Shown here one piece after another: positions 39,026-47,970 of a stretch of DNA of 64,000 nucleotides. The notes beneath the pieces are model-generated. The model was not told the origin of the DNA. It ran no database searches and saw only the letters and a list, made by a program, of their open reading frames with translations. Numbering within the stretch: the stretch's first letter is position 1; every line of letters begins with the position of its first letter. The stretch spans positions 124,001 through 188,000 of the forward strand of contig NZ_CANLTQ010000002.1 of assembly GCF_947494025.1 (NCBI RefSeq), in the 5' to 3' direction. Source of the stretch: an uncultured Jannaschia sp. GTDB lineage: Bacteria > Pseudomonadota > Alphaproteobacteria > Rhodobacterales > Rhodobacteraceae. The translations under genes and the position numbers were made by a program.

Positions 39026-41863
39026 TCATTTGACCTCCCAGCGAAGCTGGTCGGGGCCCTGACCCACGGGCGAGACCTGCGGCGCGAGACCGGGCCTGGA
39101 GGCGAGGTCGGGGGGCGGCGCCGTCTTCTCGACGCGCACCTTCAGGTCGAACCACGCGGCCTGACCGGTGATGGGGTCGGAGTTCGACCAGCGCATCCCG
39201 TCCTTCTTCGGCGGCAGCAATTCGTGGATCAGGTGGTTGAGTAGAAAGCCTTTGTCGGTCTCCGGCGCGTTGTCATGCAGGGCCCAGGCCCCCTTGCGCT
39301 TGCCGATCGCATTCCAGGTCCAGATCGTGCGATGGTTGAGCGCGGGCATGTGCGCGACCGGCACCGTGATCTCGCCGTGGGGCGAGGCGATGCGCGCCCA
39401 GTCGCCGTCGGCGAAGCCTTCGGCCTCCCAGATCTCGGTAGGCAGGTACATCGGGTTGCGGCCGTGGATCTGGCGAAGCCAGGCGTTCTGCGTGCCCCAG
39501 GAATGGTACATCGCCATCGGCCGCTGCGTCAGCGCGTGGACGTCGTATTCTCCGGCGCCGTCCTGCCCCTCCGACGGATCCCACCAGATCGGCAGCGGAT
39601 CCATCGTCGTCCGGATGCGGTCGCGCAGGTGGTCGGGCGGCTGCAGGTCGCCCACGCCTTCGGCGGCGAGCTGGAACCGACGCAGCGGCTCGCACCAGAG
39701 CGTGAAGATGTAGGGCGACGGCTTGTCGAACAATCCGATCTCCACCGCCCAGTCCTGATAGGCCTTGTTCCAAGGCTTCATGAACTGCCCCTCTTCGGGG
39801 ACATGGGCGAGGCAGAATCCTCCATTCTCGATATAGCGGTCGAGCTGCGCAGGGTTCGGTGCACCGCGTCCATGGCTTTCGCCACCCTCGCCGTTGCCGC
39901 GCCAGCCCATCAGCGGGCCGACGCCGGGGCGGCGTTCGTGATTGACCATGTAGTCCGCGAAGTCGGCGAACTTCGCCGTTCCGTCGTCCTTGACCATGCC
40001 GGGCAGGCCGAGCCGCGCACCGAGTTGGATCATGGCGGTCTGGAAGGCCCGCACATCGCGGTCCGTCTCCACCACCGGCCAGCGGATCGCGTCGGCCGCG
40101 GCCTCCGCCTCGGAGATCGGGCGGTCGAGGAGGGAGATGCAGTCGTGCCGCTCCAGATAGGTCGTGTCGGGCAGGACCAGGTCGGCGTAGGCGACCGTCT
40201 CCGACGAATAGGTGTCCGCGTAGATGATGTGCGGAATGACGTAGTCGCCGTTCTCGTCCGTGTCCGACAGCATCTCCATCGTGCCGCGCGTGTTCATCGA
40301 GGAGTTCCACGCCATGTTCGCCATGTAGAGGAACAGCGTGTCGATCCGGTACGGGTCGCCCGCATGCGCGTTGGAGATGACCATGTGCATCAGCCCGTGG
40401 GCCGACATCGGGTTCTCCCAGGTGAAGGCCTTGTCGATCCGCGCGGGCGAGCCGTCCGGGCGCAGCGCCAGATCCTCGGGGCCGTGCACGAAGCCCAGAT
40501 GCGGTCCGTCGAGCGGGGCGTTCGGCTGGTGGTTGCGGTGCGGCTTCGGATGGGCGGTCGCGGCCTTGGGGTAGGGCGGCTTGAAGCGGAACCCGCCCGG
40601 CGTCTCGACGCTGCCGATCAGGATCTGCAGCATGTGGAGCGCCCGGCAGGTCTGGAAGCCGTTGGCATGAGCGGAGATGCCGCGCATCGCGTGGAAGCTC
40701 ACTGGCCGGCCCTTCATCGTCGCGTGGCGGCGGCCGCGGAAATCGGTCCAGGGGATGTCGAGCTCGATCGCCTCCTCGAAGGCGGTGCGCGCGATCTCGG
40801 CGGCGAGCGCGTGGATGCGTCCGGCGGAGATGCCGACGCGGTCCGCGATGGCCTCGGGGGCGTAGGCGGGATCGAGATACTTGTCGACCATGTGCTGAAA
40901 CACGGTGCGATGGACGATCCCGTCCCGCTCCCAGGTGCCGGCGAGATCGGGGTTGACCGTCTCGGCATCGAAGCAGCGGGCGCGCTGCTCGTCTCGGCAC
41001 CAGACGAGCTTGTGGCCGTCGTCGTCGAGCAAGGCGAGGCCGTGCGTGGCGGAATCGGGGTCCGCGTCGATGAGGACCGGCGCGTCGGTATAGTCGCGCA
41101 GGTATTCCAGGTCGATTTTGCCGGCCTTCAGAAGGCAGTGGACGAGCGACAGGATGAGCAGACCATCGGTCCCCGGCGTGATCCCGTACCATTCGTCGGC
41201 CACGGCGTTGTAGCCGGAGCGGACGGGGTTGACGCCCACGACCTTGGCGCCGCGCTTCTTGAGCTTGCCGATGCCCATCTTGAGCGGATTGCTGTCGTGA
41301 TCCTCGGCCACCCCGAACAGGATGAACAAGCGCGTGCGGTCCCAATCCGGCTGACCGAACTCCCAGAATGCGCCGCCTATCGTGTAGATGCCGCCCGCCG
41401 CCATGTTGACGGAGCAGAAGCCCCCATGCGCGGCGTAGTTCGGCGTCCCGAAGGCCTGGGCCCACCAGGAGGTAAAGCTCTGCGACTGGTCGCGGCCGGT
41501 GAAGAAGGCGAGCTTGGAGGGATCGCTCGCGCGGATCGGGCGCAGCCAGCCCTCGGCGATGCGAAACGCCTCCTCCCAGGAAATCTCCTCGAACTCGCCG
41601 GAGCCGCGCGGCCCAGTGCGCTTCAAGGGCGCGCGCAGGCGGGAGGGGGCGTTGTGCTGCATGATGCCCGCGGACCCCTTGGCGCAAAGGACGCCGCGAT
41701 TGACCGGATGGGCTCGGTTGCCCTCGATATAGGCGACCTTGTCGCCTTCGGCCGTGTGGTTGATGTGCACGTCGATGCCGCAGCGGCAGGCGCACATGTA
41801 GCAGGTCGTCTTGCGGATCTCGTCGGAGACCTTGGGCGAAAGGTTCAGCTTGGGCTGGTTCAT
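39026..41863 (-). CDS. soeA: Sulfite dehydrogenase molybdopterin subunit SoeA
   Basis: Oxidises sulfite to sulfate in the cytoplasm, removing the toxic product of Xsc. 945-residue member of the DMSO-reductase/polysulfide-reductase group. N-terminal [4Fe-4S] motif C21-x2-C24-x3-C28 with C60 in RGVLCAKG. Molybdopterin-binding regions include FTGRDQSQSF, ITPGTDGLL and a C-terminal dinucleotide-binding domain. No twin-arginine signal precedes the cluster, consistent with the cytoplasmic Soe type and not with periplasmic SorAB. The ATG overlaps the pta stop (ATGA) and has aaaggggga upstream; the 1213-residue ORF on the track adds antisense-like sequence of pta in another frame. Confidence 0.88.
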   Translation of the reverse strand: MNQPKLNLSPKVSDEIRKTTCYMCACRCGIDVHINHTAEGDKVAYIEGNRAHPVNRGVLCAKGSAGIMQHNAPSRLRAPLKRTGPRGSGEFEEISWEEAFRIAEGWLRPIRASDPSKLAFFTGRDQSQSFTSWWAQAFGTPNYAAHGGFCSVNMAAGGIYTIGGAFWEFGQPDWDRTRLFILFGVAEDHDSNPLKMGIGKLKKRGAKVVGVNPVRSGYNAVADEWYGITPGTDGLLILSLVHCLLKAGKIDLEYLRDYTDAPVLIDADPDSATHGLALLDDDGHKLVWCRDEQRARCFDAETVNPDLAGTWERDGIVHRTVFQHMVDKYLDPAYAPEAIADRVGISAGRIHALAAEIARTAFEEAIELDIPWTDFRGRRHATMKGRPVSFHAMRGISAHANGFQTCRALHMLQILIGSVETPGGFRFKPPYPKAATAHPKPHRNHQPNAPLDGPHLGFVHGPEDLALRPDGSPARIDKAFTWENPMSAHGLMHMVISNAHAGDPYRIDTLFLYMANMAWNSSMNTRGTMEMLSDTDENGDYVIPHIIYADTYSSETVAYADLVLPDTTYLERHDCISLLDRPISEAEAAADAIRWPVVETDRDVRAFQTAMIQLGARLGLPGMVKDDGTAKFADFADYMVNHERRPGVGPLMGWRGNGEGGESHGRGAPNPAQLDRYIENGGFCLAHVPEEGQFMKPWNKAYQDWAVEIGLFDKPSPYIFTLWCEPLRRFQLAAEGVGDLQPPDHLRDRIRTTMDPLPIWWDPSEGQDGAGEYDVHALTQRPMAMYHSWGTQNAWLRQIHGRNPMYLPTEIWEAEGFADGDWARIASPHGEITVPVAHMPALNHRTIWTWNAIGKRKGAWALHDNAPETDKGFLLNHLIHELLPPKKDGMRWSNSDPITGQAAWFDLKVRVEKTAPPPDLASRPGLAPQVSPVGQGPDQLRWEVK

Positions 41864-42846
41864 GTCGTCTCCCCCTTTCCGAGGGCGTCGATCTGCGCGG
41901 AGGTGACCGCGATCATGTCGAGGATGTCGTCGGCGCTGCATCCGCGCGACAGGTCGTTGGCGGGCCGGGCGAGGCCCTGCAGGACGGGACCGATGGCCGT
42001 CGCGCCGCCGATCCGCTGGGCGATCTTGTAGCCGATATTGCCGGCGTCGAGATCCGGAAAGACGAGCACATCCGCGTGACCGGCGACCGCGCTGCCGGGC
42101 GCCTTGGAGGCGCCGACGTCCACATCGAAAGCGGCGTCGAACTGCAGCTCGCCATCGACGGGGAAGGGCGCGTCGGACAGGCGTTCGAGCGCGTCCGTCA
42201 CTTTGGTGACCTTGCGGTGATGCGCGCTGCCCTTCGTGGAGAAGCTCAGGAGCGCGACGCGCGGTTCGATGCCGAGAAGCGCGGCGGCGGAGGCGGCGGC
42301 CTGCCGCGCGATGGCGGCGAGCGCATCGGCGTCGGGCTCGATGACGAGGCCGCAATCGGAGAAGATCATCGCGCCGCCGGGCCGCGTCGGATGCGAGGGC
42401 GGCAGCACCATCAGAAAGAAGCTCGACACGAGCGGCATGCCGGGGGCGGCCCCGATCATCTGGAGCGCGGCGCGTACCGTGTCGGACGTGGTGTGGACCG
42501 CGCCGCCGATCGTGCCGTCGGCCCGGCCGGTGCGCACCATCAGCGCGGCATGGATCAGCGGATCGCGCACGGCTCGGGCCGCATCGTCGCGCGTCGGGTG
42601 ACGCTTGGCGCGCGCCTCCAGATAGGCTTCGACCATGGCGTCGGTTTCGGCCGTCGCCGGGTCGCAACGCGCGACGCCGGGGGGCAGGTCGGCCCCCTCG
42701 GGCGCGAGCACGGTGACGTGCCCGATCCCCGCCTCCGCGGCCCGCAGTGCCGCGTCCACCACGCGGGGGTCGGTCCCCTCGGAGAGCACGATGTGGTGGC
42801 GGGCGGCGCGCGCCCGCTCCCGCAGCGTCTGGAGAAGGGAGGTCAT
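41860..42846 (-). CDS. pta: Phosphate acetyltransferase
   Basis: Converts acetyl phosphate, the product of Xsc, and CoA into acetyl-CoA. 328 residues, the short catalytic-only form without the N-terminal DRTGG/BioD-like part of E. coli Pta. Motifs: IVLSEGTDPRVVDAALRAAEAG, GAVHTTSDTVRAALQMIG, VSSFFLMVLP, FPDLDAGNIGYKIAQRIGGATAIGPVLQG (core NIGYKIAQR). It lies 31 bases after xsc and its stop overlaps soeA, so desulfonation, acetyl transfer and sulfite oxidation share one transcript. Confidence 0.94.
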   Translation of the reverse strand: MTSLLQTLRERARAARHHIVLSEGTDPRVVDAALRAAEAGIGHVTVLAPEGADLPPGVARCDPATAETDAMVEAYLEARAKRHPTRDDAARAVRDPLIHAALMVRTGRADGTIGGAVHTTSDTVRAALQMIGAAPGMPLVSSFFLMVLPPSHPTRPGGAMIFSDCGLVIEPDADALAAIARQAAASAAALLGIEPRVALLSFSTKGSAHHRKVTKVTDALERLSDAPFPVDGELQFDAAFDVDVGASKAPGSAVAGHADVLVFPDLDAGNIGYKIAQRIGGATAIGPVLQGLARPANDLSRGCSADDILDMIAVTSAQIDALGKGETT

Positions 42847-42877
42847 CGGACCGGTCCGGTTATGGCGGCGCCGGCGA

Positions 42878-44656
42878 TCACTCCGCGGCGACGTTCATGT
42901 CGTCCTTCGACACGCCGGCCACGCGGACCGGCTTCTTCATCGCGTCGCGCCGGAAAGGCTCGCCCAGCTCCTGGTTCAGCATGACCTCGATCAGGGTGGT
43001 CGTGTCGTTCTCCATCTGGTCGCGGATCGCCTCGTTCAGCGCGGCCGTCAGCTCCTCCATCGTGCGGACCTGCACGCCCCTCAGGCCGCAGGCCTGCGCG
43101 ATGCCCGCGTAGCTCACCTTGGTGTCGAGTTCTGTGCCGACGAAATTGTCGTCGAACCAGAGCGTCGAGTTCCGCTTTTCCGCGCCCCATTGGTAGTTGC
43201 GGAACACGATCTGCGTGATCGGGGGCCATTCCTCGCGGCCGATCGCGGTGAGCTCGTTCACCGCGATGCCGAAGGCGCCGTCGCCGGCGAAGCCCACGAC
43301 CGGCACGTCGGGCCGCCCGATCTTGGCGCCCACGATCGCCGGCAGACCGTAGCCACAGGGCCCGAACAGGCCGGGGGCGAGGTATTTCCGCCCCTCGTCG
43401 AAATCCGGGTAGGCGTTGCCGATGGCGCAGTTGTTGCCGATGTCCGACGAGATGATCGCCTCGCGCGGCAGCGCCGACTGGATCGCGCGCCAGGCCATGC
43501 GGGGGCTCATCCAGTCCGGCTTGGCCTCACGGGCGCGCTGGTTCCAGCTCGTGCCCTCGTCGTCGTCCTCGTGATCCATCGAGGAAAGCTGCTGCTTCCA
43601 GGCCGATTTCGTCTGGGCGATGCGATCGCGGCGCTCGTCCCGTCCGGCATCACCGGCGCTGTCCGAAAGATTCTCGAGGATGCCGGTCGCGACCTTGGCG
43701 GCATCGCCGACGATGCCCACGGAGACCTTCTTGGTCAGGCCGATCCGGTCGGGGTTGATGTCGACCTGGATGATCCGCGCCTCGGCGGGCCAGTATTCCA
43801 TGCCGTAGCCGGGAAGGGTCGAGAACGGGTTGAGCCGGGTGCCGAGACAGAGCACGACGTCGGCATCCTTGATGAGCTCCATCGCGGCCTTCGAACCGTT
43901 GTAGCCCAGCGGCCCGGCGAAAAGGGGGTGGCTGCCCGGGAATGCGTCGTTGTGCTGGTAGCCCACGCAGACCGGCGCATCGAGACGCTCCGCCAACTGC
44001 ATCGAGGCCGCGATCCCGCCCTCCGACAACACCACGCCGGCGCCGTTCAGGACGACCGGGTTCTTCGCGGTCGACAGCAGCTCCGCGGCGCGGCGGATCG
44101 AGTTCCCGCCACCGGGCGAGACCTCGAACTCGACCGGTTCGGGGATGTCGATATCGACCTGCTGGGTCCAGAAGTCGCGGGGAATGTTGATCTGCGCCGG
44201 GCCGGACAGGCGCTTGGCCTTGGCGATCACGCGGGTCAGCACCTCGGCCACGCGGGTCGGGTCGCGCACCTCTTCCTGATAGGCCACCATGTCCTCGAAC
44301 AGCTTCATCTGCTCGACTTCCTGGAACCCGCCCTGGCCGATCGTCTTGTTCGCCGCCTGCGGCGTCACGAGGAGGAGCGGCGTGTGGTTCCAGTAGGCCG
44401 TCTTCACCGCGGTCACGAAATTGGTGATGCCGGGCCCGTTCTGGGCGATCATCATGCTCATCTCGCCCGTGGCCCGGGTGTAGCCGTCCGCCATCATGCC
44501 GGCCGAGCCCTCGTGCGCGCAGTCCCAGAAGGTGATCCCGGCCGACGGGAAGATGTCGGAGATCGGCATCATGGCGGAGCCGATGATACCGAAGGCGTGA
44601 CGGATGCCATGTCTCTGCAGCACCTTCACGAATGCTTCTTCGGTCGTCATCTTCAT
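42878..44656 (-). CDS. xsc: Sulfoacetaldehyde acetyltransferase
   Basis: Thiamine-diphosphate enzyme that cleaves sulfoacetaldehyde with phosphate into acetyl phosphate and sulfite. 592 residues. N-terminal TEEAFVKVLQRHGIRHAFGIIGSAMMPISD is characteristic of Xsc; the TPP-binding motif runs from GDGAFGIAVNELTAIGRE to the NYQWGAEKRNSTLWFDDNF stretch. Start chosen at the ATG 44656 (MKMTTEEAF), which gives proper spacing to the ggggga RBS; ATGs at 44662 and 44650 are alternatives, and the ORF's first 28 residues are untranslated leader. First gene of xsc-pta-soeABC. Confidence 0.96.
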   Translation of the reverse strand: MKMTTEEAFVKVLQRHGIRHAFGIIGSAMMPISDIFPSAGITFWDCAHEGSAGMMADGYTRATGEMSMMIAQNGPGITNFVTAVKTAYWNHTPLLLVTPQAANKTIGQGGFQEVEQMKLFEDMVAYQEEVRDPTRVAEVLTRVIAKAKRLSGPAQINIPRDFWTQQVDIDIPEPVEFEVSPGGGNSIRRAAELLSTAKNPVVLNGAGVVLSEGGIAASMQLAERLDAPVCVGYQHNDAFPGSHPLFAGPLGYNGSKAAMELIKDADVVLCLGTRLNPFSTLPGYGMEYWPAEARIIQVDINPDRIGLTKKVSVGIVGDAAKVATGILENLSDSAGDAGRDERRDRIAQTKSAWKQQLSSMDHEDDDEGTSWNQRAREAKPDWMSPRMAWRAIQSALPREAIISSDIGNNCAIGNAYPDFDEGRKYLAPGLFGPCGYGLPAIVGAKIGRPDVPVVGFAGDGAFGIAVNELTAIGREEWPPITQIVFRNYQWGAEKRNSTLWFDDNFVGTELDTKVSYAGIAQACGLRGVQVRTMEELTAALNEAIRDQMENDTTTLIEVMLNQELGEPFRRDAMKKPVRVAGVSKDDMNVAAE

Positions 44657-44689
44657 GGCCATTCCCCCGGAATACGATTGCGGCAGCAA

Positions 44690-44706
44690 TGAGACGGGAA
44701 GTCTCA
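44690..44706 (-). promoter_or_regulatory. Inverted repeat TGAGAC-GGGAA-GTCTCA in the xsc leader
   Basis: A perfect 6-bp inverted repeat with a 5-base loop, 34 bases before the xsc start codon. It could be an operator half-site pair or a leader hairpin. No known factor is assigned. Confidence 0.35.
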
Positions 44707-44720
44707 ATTCATTCGCATGT

Positions 44721-44763
44721 TGCTTCCAGATTAGGCGGGAGGTCAAGGGCGGGATAGGTCCAG
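44721..44763 (-). promoter_or_regulatory. Candidate TauR direct repeats upstream of xsc
   Basis: Reading the minus strand, CTGGACCTAT (44763-44754) and CTGGAAGCA (44729-44721) are two direct repeats 34 bases apart. From memory, the Rhodobacter capsulatus TauR site is a pair of CTGGAC-type direct repeats, which the first copy resembles closely. A TTGACC hexamer (44746-44741) lies between them as a possible -35. Confidence 0.45.
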
Positions 44764-44776
44764 ACCGGCCTGTGCC

Positions 44777-46267
44777 CTATGGCCAAACAGGCGCGGCCGC
44801 GGTTGCCGCCAGCGCACCACCGGCCTCGGCGATCCGCGCGATTCCTTCGGGAATGTCGGCCGACGCGATGGAGGAATAGGCGAGACGGTAATGCGTCTCG
44901 GGGTCGCGGCCGGGCCCGAAGAACGGGCCGGCCGGTTCGATCAGGACGTCGCGCCCGCGCAGCGCCCGTGCGAGGGCCGAAGACGCCACCCCCTCGGGCG
45001 CGCGCATCCAGAAGGAGGAGCCGCCGAACGTGCCCGCCCCAGCGATCCGCAGCCCGTGCTCGGCGATCGCGCGTTCGGCCACGGTCCGGCGTTCGCGAAA
45101 TGCGCGCGCAAGGCGGTGAACCTGCGCGTCGTGGTGGCCGCCGGCCAGAAAGAAAGCCGTCGCCCGTTGCAGATGCCCGGGCACACTCCGTATCGTCAGC
45201 CAGCGCAGCGTGCGAAGCTCCCGGATGAGCGGCTCCGGCGCGACCACGTAGCCCAGGCGCAGCCCGGGAAAGAGCGATTTGGCGAAGCTTCCGATATAGG
45301 CGACGCGGCCACCCCGGTCGAGCGACTTGAGGGCCGGGGCGGACGCGCCGGCGGAGGCCAGTTCCGGCTCGTAATCATCCTCTACAATCAGGAAATCGTC
45401 CCGCTCCGCGCGTTCAAGCAAAGCCCGGCGGCGGGCGATCGGCATGGTGGCCGAGGTGGGACATTGGTGCGAGGGCGTGACGAAGACCACGTCCGCGTCG
45501 CCCGGAATGGCCTCCGGTGGCAGGCCCCCGTCGTCGACGGGGATTTCGGCGGCGATGCAGCGCGACCGTTCCAGGATCTCGCGGAGCGCGGGATAGCAGG
45601 GCTGCTCCATCACGGCGGTCCTCCGCTGCGTCAGGAGAACCTGCGCAAGGATCCAGAGCGCGTTCTGCGCCCCCATCGTGATGAGCACCTCGGACGGATC
45701 CGCCGCGATCCCCCGGCGCGGCAGGATGTGGCGGATGATCTGGTCGACCAGGAACGGGTCGTCGCGGCCGTAGCTGTCCTCCGTCAGGGACCGGAATTCA
45801 CGTGTGCCGAGCGCCTGCAGCGCGCTTTTGCGCCAGTTCTGCTGATCGAAGAGCCGGGCGTCGGTCTGGCCGTAGATGAAGGGATAGCGATAGCGGCGCC
45901 AATCCTCCGGCCGGGCGATCACCTGGCTCGCCGGAAAGCGCTGGCCGAGCGCCCGCGACCAGTCGACCCGGCTTTCGGAACGGGCGCGCGTCGGGACCGG
46001 CGCCGGCTCGGGCGCGCTCTCTGAGACGAAATAGCCCGACCGTCCGCGCGCCGACAGGTAGTCGCTCGCCACGAGGTCGGTATAGGCCAGCGTCACCGTG
46101 ATGCGGCTGATCCCCAGATGCCGGGCCAGGCCGCGCGAGGAGGGCATCCGGTCGCCGGGGCGGAACCGTCCCGACAGGATGCCGTTCGTGACGATCTCCT
46201 GCAACTGCCTCTGCAACGTGCCGCGATGTGCGGGGTCGAGGATGAACTGTTCGACGGCGACGACCAT
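44777..46267 (-). CDS. tauR: MocR/GntR-family regulator TauR
   Basis: Predicted activator of taurine genes. 496 residues: a GntR winged helix at about 15-80 (LQRQLQEIVTNGILSGRFRPGDRMPSSRGLARHLGISRITVTLAYTDL core), a Pro/Ala-rich linker, and a type I aminotransferase-like domain with the PLP lysine in YIGSFAKSLFPGLRLGYV. MocR proteins bind PLP and an amino compound, here presumably taurine, to switch on transcription at direct repeats. Its position between tpa and xsc supports the TauR name. Confidence 0.88.
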   Translation of the reverse strand: MVVAVEQFILDPAHRGTLQRQLQEIVTNGILSGRFRPGDRMPSSRGLARHLGISRITVTLAYTDLVASDYLSARGRSGYFVSESAPEPAPVPTRARSESRVDWSRALGQRFPASQVIARPEDWRRYRYPFIYGQTDARLFDQQNWRKSALQALGTREFRSLTEDSYGRDDPFLVDQIIRHILPRRGIAADPSEVLITMGAQNALWILAQVLLTQRRTAVMEQPCYPALREILERSRCIAAEIPVDDGGLPPEAIPGDADVVFVTPSHQCPTSATMPIARRRALLERAERDDFLIVEDDYEPELASAGASAPALKSLDRGGRVAYIGSFAKSLFPGLRLGYVVAPEPLIRELRTLRWLTIRSVPGHLQRATAFFLAGGHHDAQVHRLARAFRERRTVAERAIAEHGLRIAGAGTFGGSSFWMRAPEGVASSALARALRGRDVLIEPAGPFFGPGRDPETHYRLAYSSIASADIPEGIARIAEAGGALAATAAAPVWP

Positions 46268-46338
46268 GTCTGGTCCTCTAGCGCCGCCGAACTGGACGGA
46301 GAAGCCCTCGGCTTACGGCATCCGGGGGCCGGACCTCC

Positions 46339-47727
46339 CTAGTTGCCGAAGACCCGGCCCAGGGCGCCGTCGACGGCCGAGACGATGGCGTCGATGTCGT
46401 CCTTGGTCGCGATCAGGGCGGGGCTGAAGCAGAGCGTGTTGTTGCGGCCCGGCACGGAGCGGTTGGTGGCGCCGATGATGACGCCCTGCTGCATGCAGTC
46501 GGCGACCACGGCCTGCACCATCTTCTCGGACACGGGCTCCTTCGTGGTCCGGTCGGAGACGAGCTCGGCACCGAGGAACAACCCCTTGCCGCGCGCCTCG
46601 CCGATCACCGCGTGCCGTTCGCCGAGCGCGCGCAGCTCGTCGAGCATGTAGGCGCCCATCTTCGTCGTGTTCTCGAGCAGCTCCTCGCGCTCGATGATGT
46701 CCATGTTGGACATCGCCGCCGCCGGTCCGGCGGTGCAGCCACCGAAGGTGGAGATGTCGCGGAAATAGTGCAGGTGGTCGTCCGGCGCGTCCTTGAACAT
46801 CTCGAAGACCCGCTCCGAGGTGACGCAGCAGGAGATCGCCGCGTAGCCGGAGGCCACGCCCTTCGCCATCGTCACGAAGTCGGGGCGGATGTCGTAATGC
46901 TGGTAGCCGAACCAGGTGCCCGTCCGCCCGACGCCGCAGACCACCTCGTCGATATGCAGCAGAATGTCGTATTTCTCGCAGATCTCCTGCACCCGCGGCC
47001 AGTAGCCCTCGGGCGGCACGATCACGCCGCCGCCGGCCGTGATCGGCTCGAGGCAGAGCGCACCCACCGTGTCGGGCCCTTCGCGCAGGATCACCTCCTC
47101 GATGGCGTCGGCGGCGCGGCGGCCGTAATCGGCCTCCCCGGACCAGCCCTGCTCGTGCGCGCGGTATTCGAGGCAGTGCGGCACGGCGACGAAGCCCGGG
47201 ACGAAGGGGCCGTACTGGGCGTTGCGCTCCTGCTGTCCGCCGGCGGACAGGTTGGCGATCGTGGTGCCGTGATAGTCGCGGTCGCGGTAGAGGATCTTGG
47301 ACTTGCGCCCGCCGTGATGGCGCGCCGAGATCTGGCGGACCATCTTGAAGGCCTTCTCGTTCGCCTCCGAGCCCGAATTTGCGTAGAACACGCGCTTCAG
47401 CCCCGGCATCTTCGCCGTCAGCCGCTCGGCGAAGCGGGCGCCGGGGATGGAGCCGGCCGATTGCGCGAAGTAGTTCATCCGCACGAGCTGGTCGCGCACG
47501 GCGTCGGCGATCTCCTCGCGTCCGTAGCCCACGTTGACCGTCCAGACCCCGCCCGACACCGCGTCGAGATGCTCCTTGCCGCCCTGGTCCCAGACCCGCA
47601 TGCCGCGGCCCTCGACGATGATTCGCGGATCGGTCGTCTCCAGCGGCTTGTGCGGAAGCAGATGGTGCCAGACATGGGCGCGGTCGGCTTCGACGATATC
47701 GGTAAGGTCGTTCAGGGTCTGGTCCAC
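46339..47727 (-). CDS. tpa: Taurine:pyruvate aminotransferase
   Basis: Class III PLP aminotransferase converting taurine and pyruvate to sulfoacetaldehyde and alanine. 462 residues from a GTG start with aggag eight bases upstream. VWDQGGKEHLDAVSGGVWTVNVGYGREEIADAV and YANSGSEANEKAFKMVRQ are typical of Tpa; the PLP lysine is in DFVTMAKGVASGYAAI. The 910-residue ORF runs on through the tauA region antisense and is rejected. It is divergent from tauA and precedes tauR by 71 bases. An alanine dehydrogenase to regenerate pyruvate is not in the window. Confidence 0.94.
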   Translation of the reverse strand: MDQTLNDLTDIVEADRAHVWHHLLPHKPLETTDPRIIVEGRGMRVWDQGGKEHLDAVSGGVWTVNVGYGREEIADAVRDQLVRMNYFAQSAGSIPGARFAERLTAKMPGLKRVFYANSGSEANEKAFKMVRQISARHHGGRKSKILYRDRDYHGTTIANLSAGGQQERNAQYGPFVPGFVAVPHCLEYRAHEQGWSGEADYGRRAADAIEEVILREGPDTVGALCLEPITAGGGVIVPPEGYWPRVQEICEKYDILLHIDEVVCGVGRTGTWFGYQHYDIRPDFVTMAKGVASGYAAISCCVTSERVFEMFKDAPDDHLHYFRDISTFGGCTAGPAAAMSNMDIIEREELLENTTKMGAYMLDELRALGERHAVIGEARGKGLFLGAELVSDRTTKEPVSEKMVQAVVADCMQQGVIIGATNRSVPGRNNTLCFSPALIATKDDIDAIVSAVDGALGRVFGN

Positions 47728-47779
47728 GATTCGGACTCCTCGGCGGATGCGTGCGGCGAGACTAAGCGTCCCCGAGAGC

Positions 47780-47836
47780 AAAGCGCCAGTTCTGCCGTGC
47801 CGGTTAGGGCCAGAAGCCGCGCGAATCTGAGGCCAG
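47780..47836 (-). promoter_or_regulatory. Three CTGGC-type direct repeats in the tpa/tauA region
   Basis: On the minus strand CTGGCCTCA (47836-47828), CTGGCCCTAA (47813-47804) and CTGGCGCTTT (47789-47780) recur with 23-24 base spacing, just upstream of tpa. They resemble the repeats before xsc and are candidate TauR sites serving tpa and possibly tauABC. Confidence 0.4.
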
Positions 47837-47970
47837 CCCAGCCCCGTGCTTGTCACGCGCGCAATCCCGCCTCTACGCTTTCGCTTGCCGCGCACGGGCA
47901 GGAATGGTCCGGTGGGGCGACAGGGGGCCGTCAGATGCTCCCGTCGAAGCAACCAACCGGGAGAAGCCAT

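Noticed and set aside
39275-42031. 918-aa plus-strand ORF opposite soeA
   Set aside because: Shadow of the molybdopterin subunit gene; composition is Arg/Val/Gly-rich without domains.
46612-47970. N-terminal 453 residues of the 790-aa ORF that ends as TauA
   Set aside because: This part is antisense to tpa; the real tauA begins at 47971 with RBS and signal peptide.
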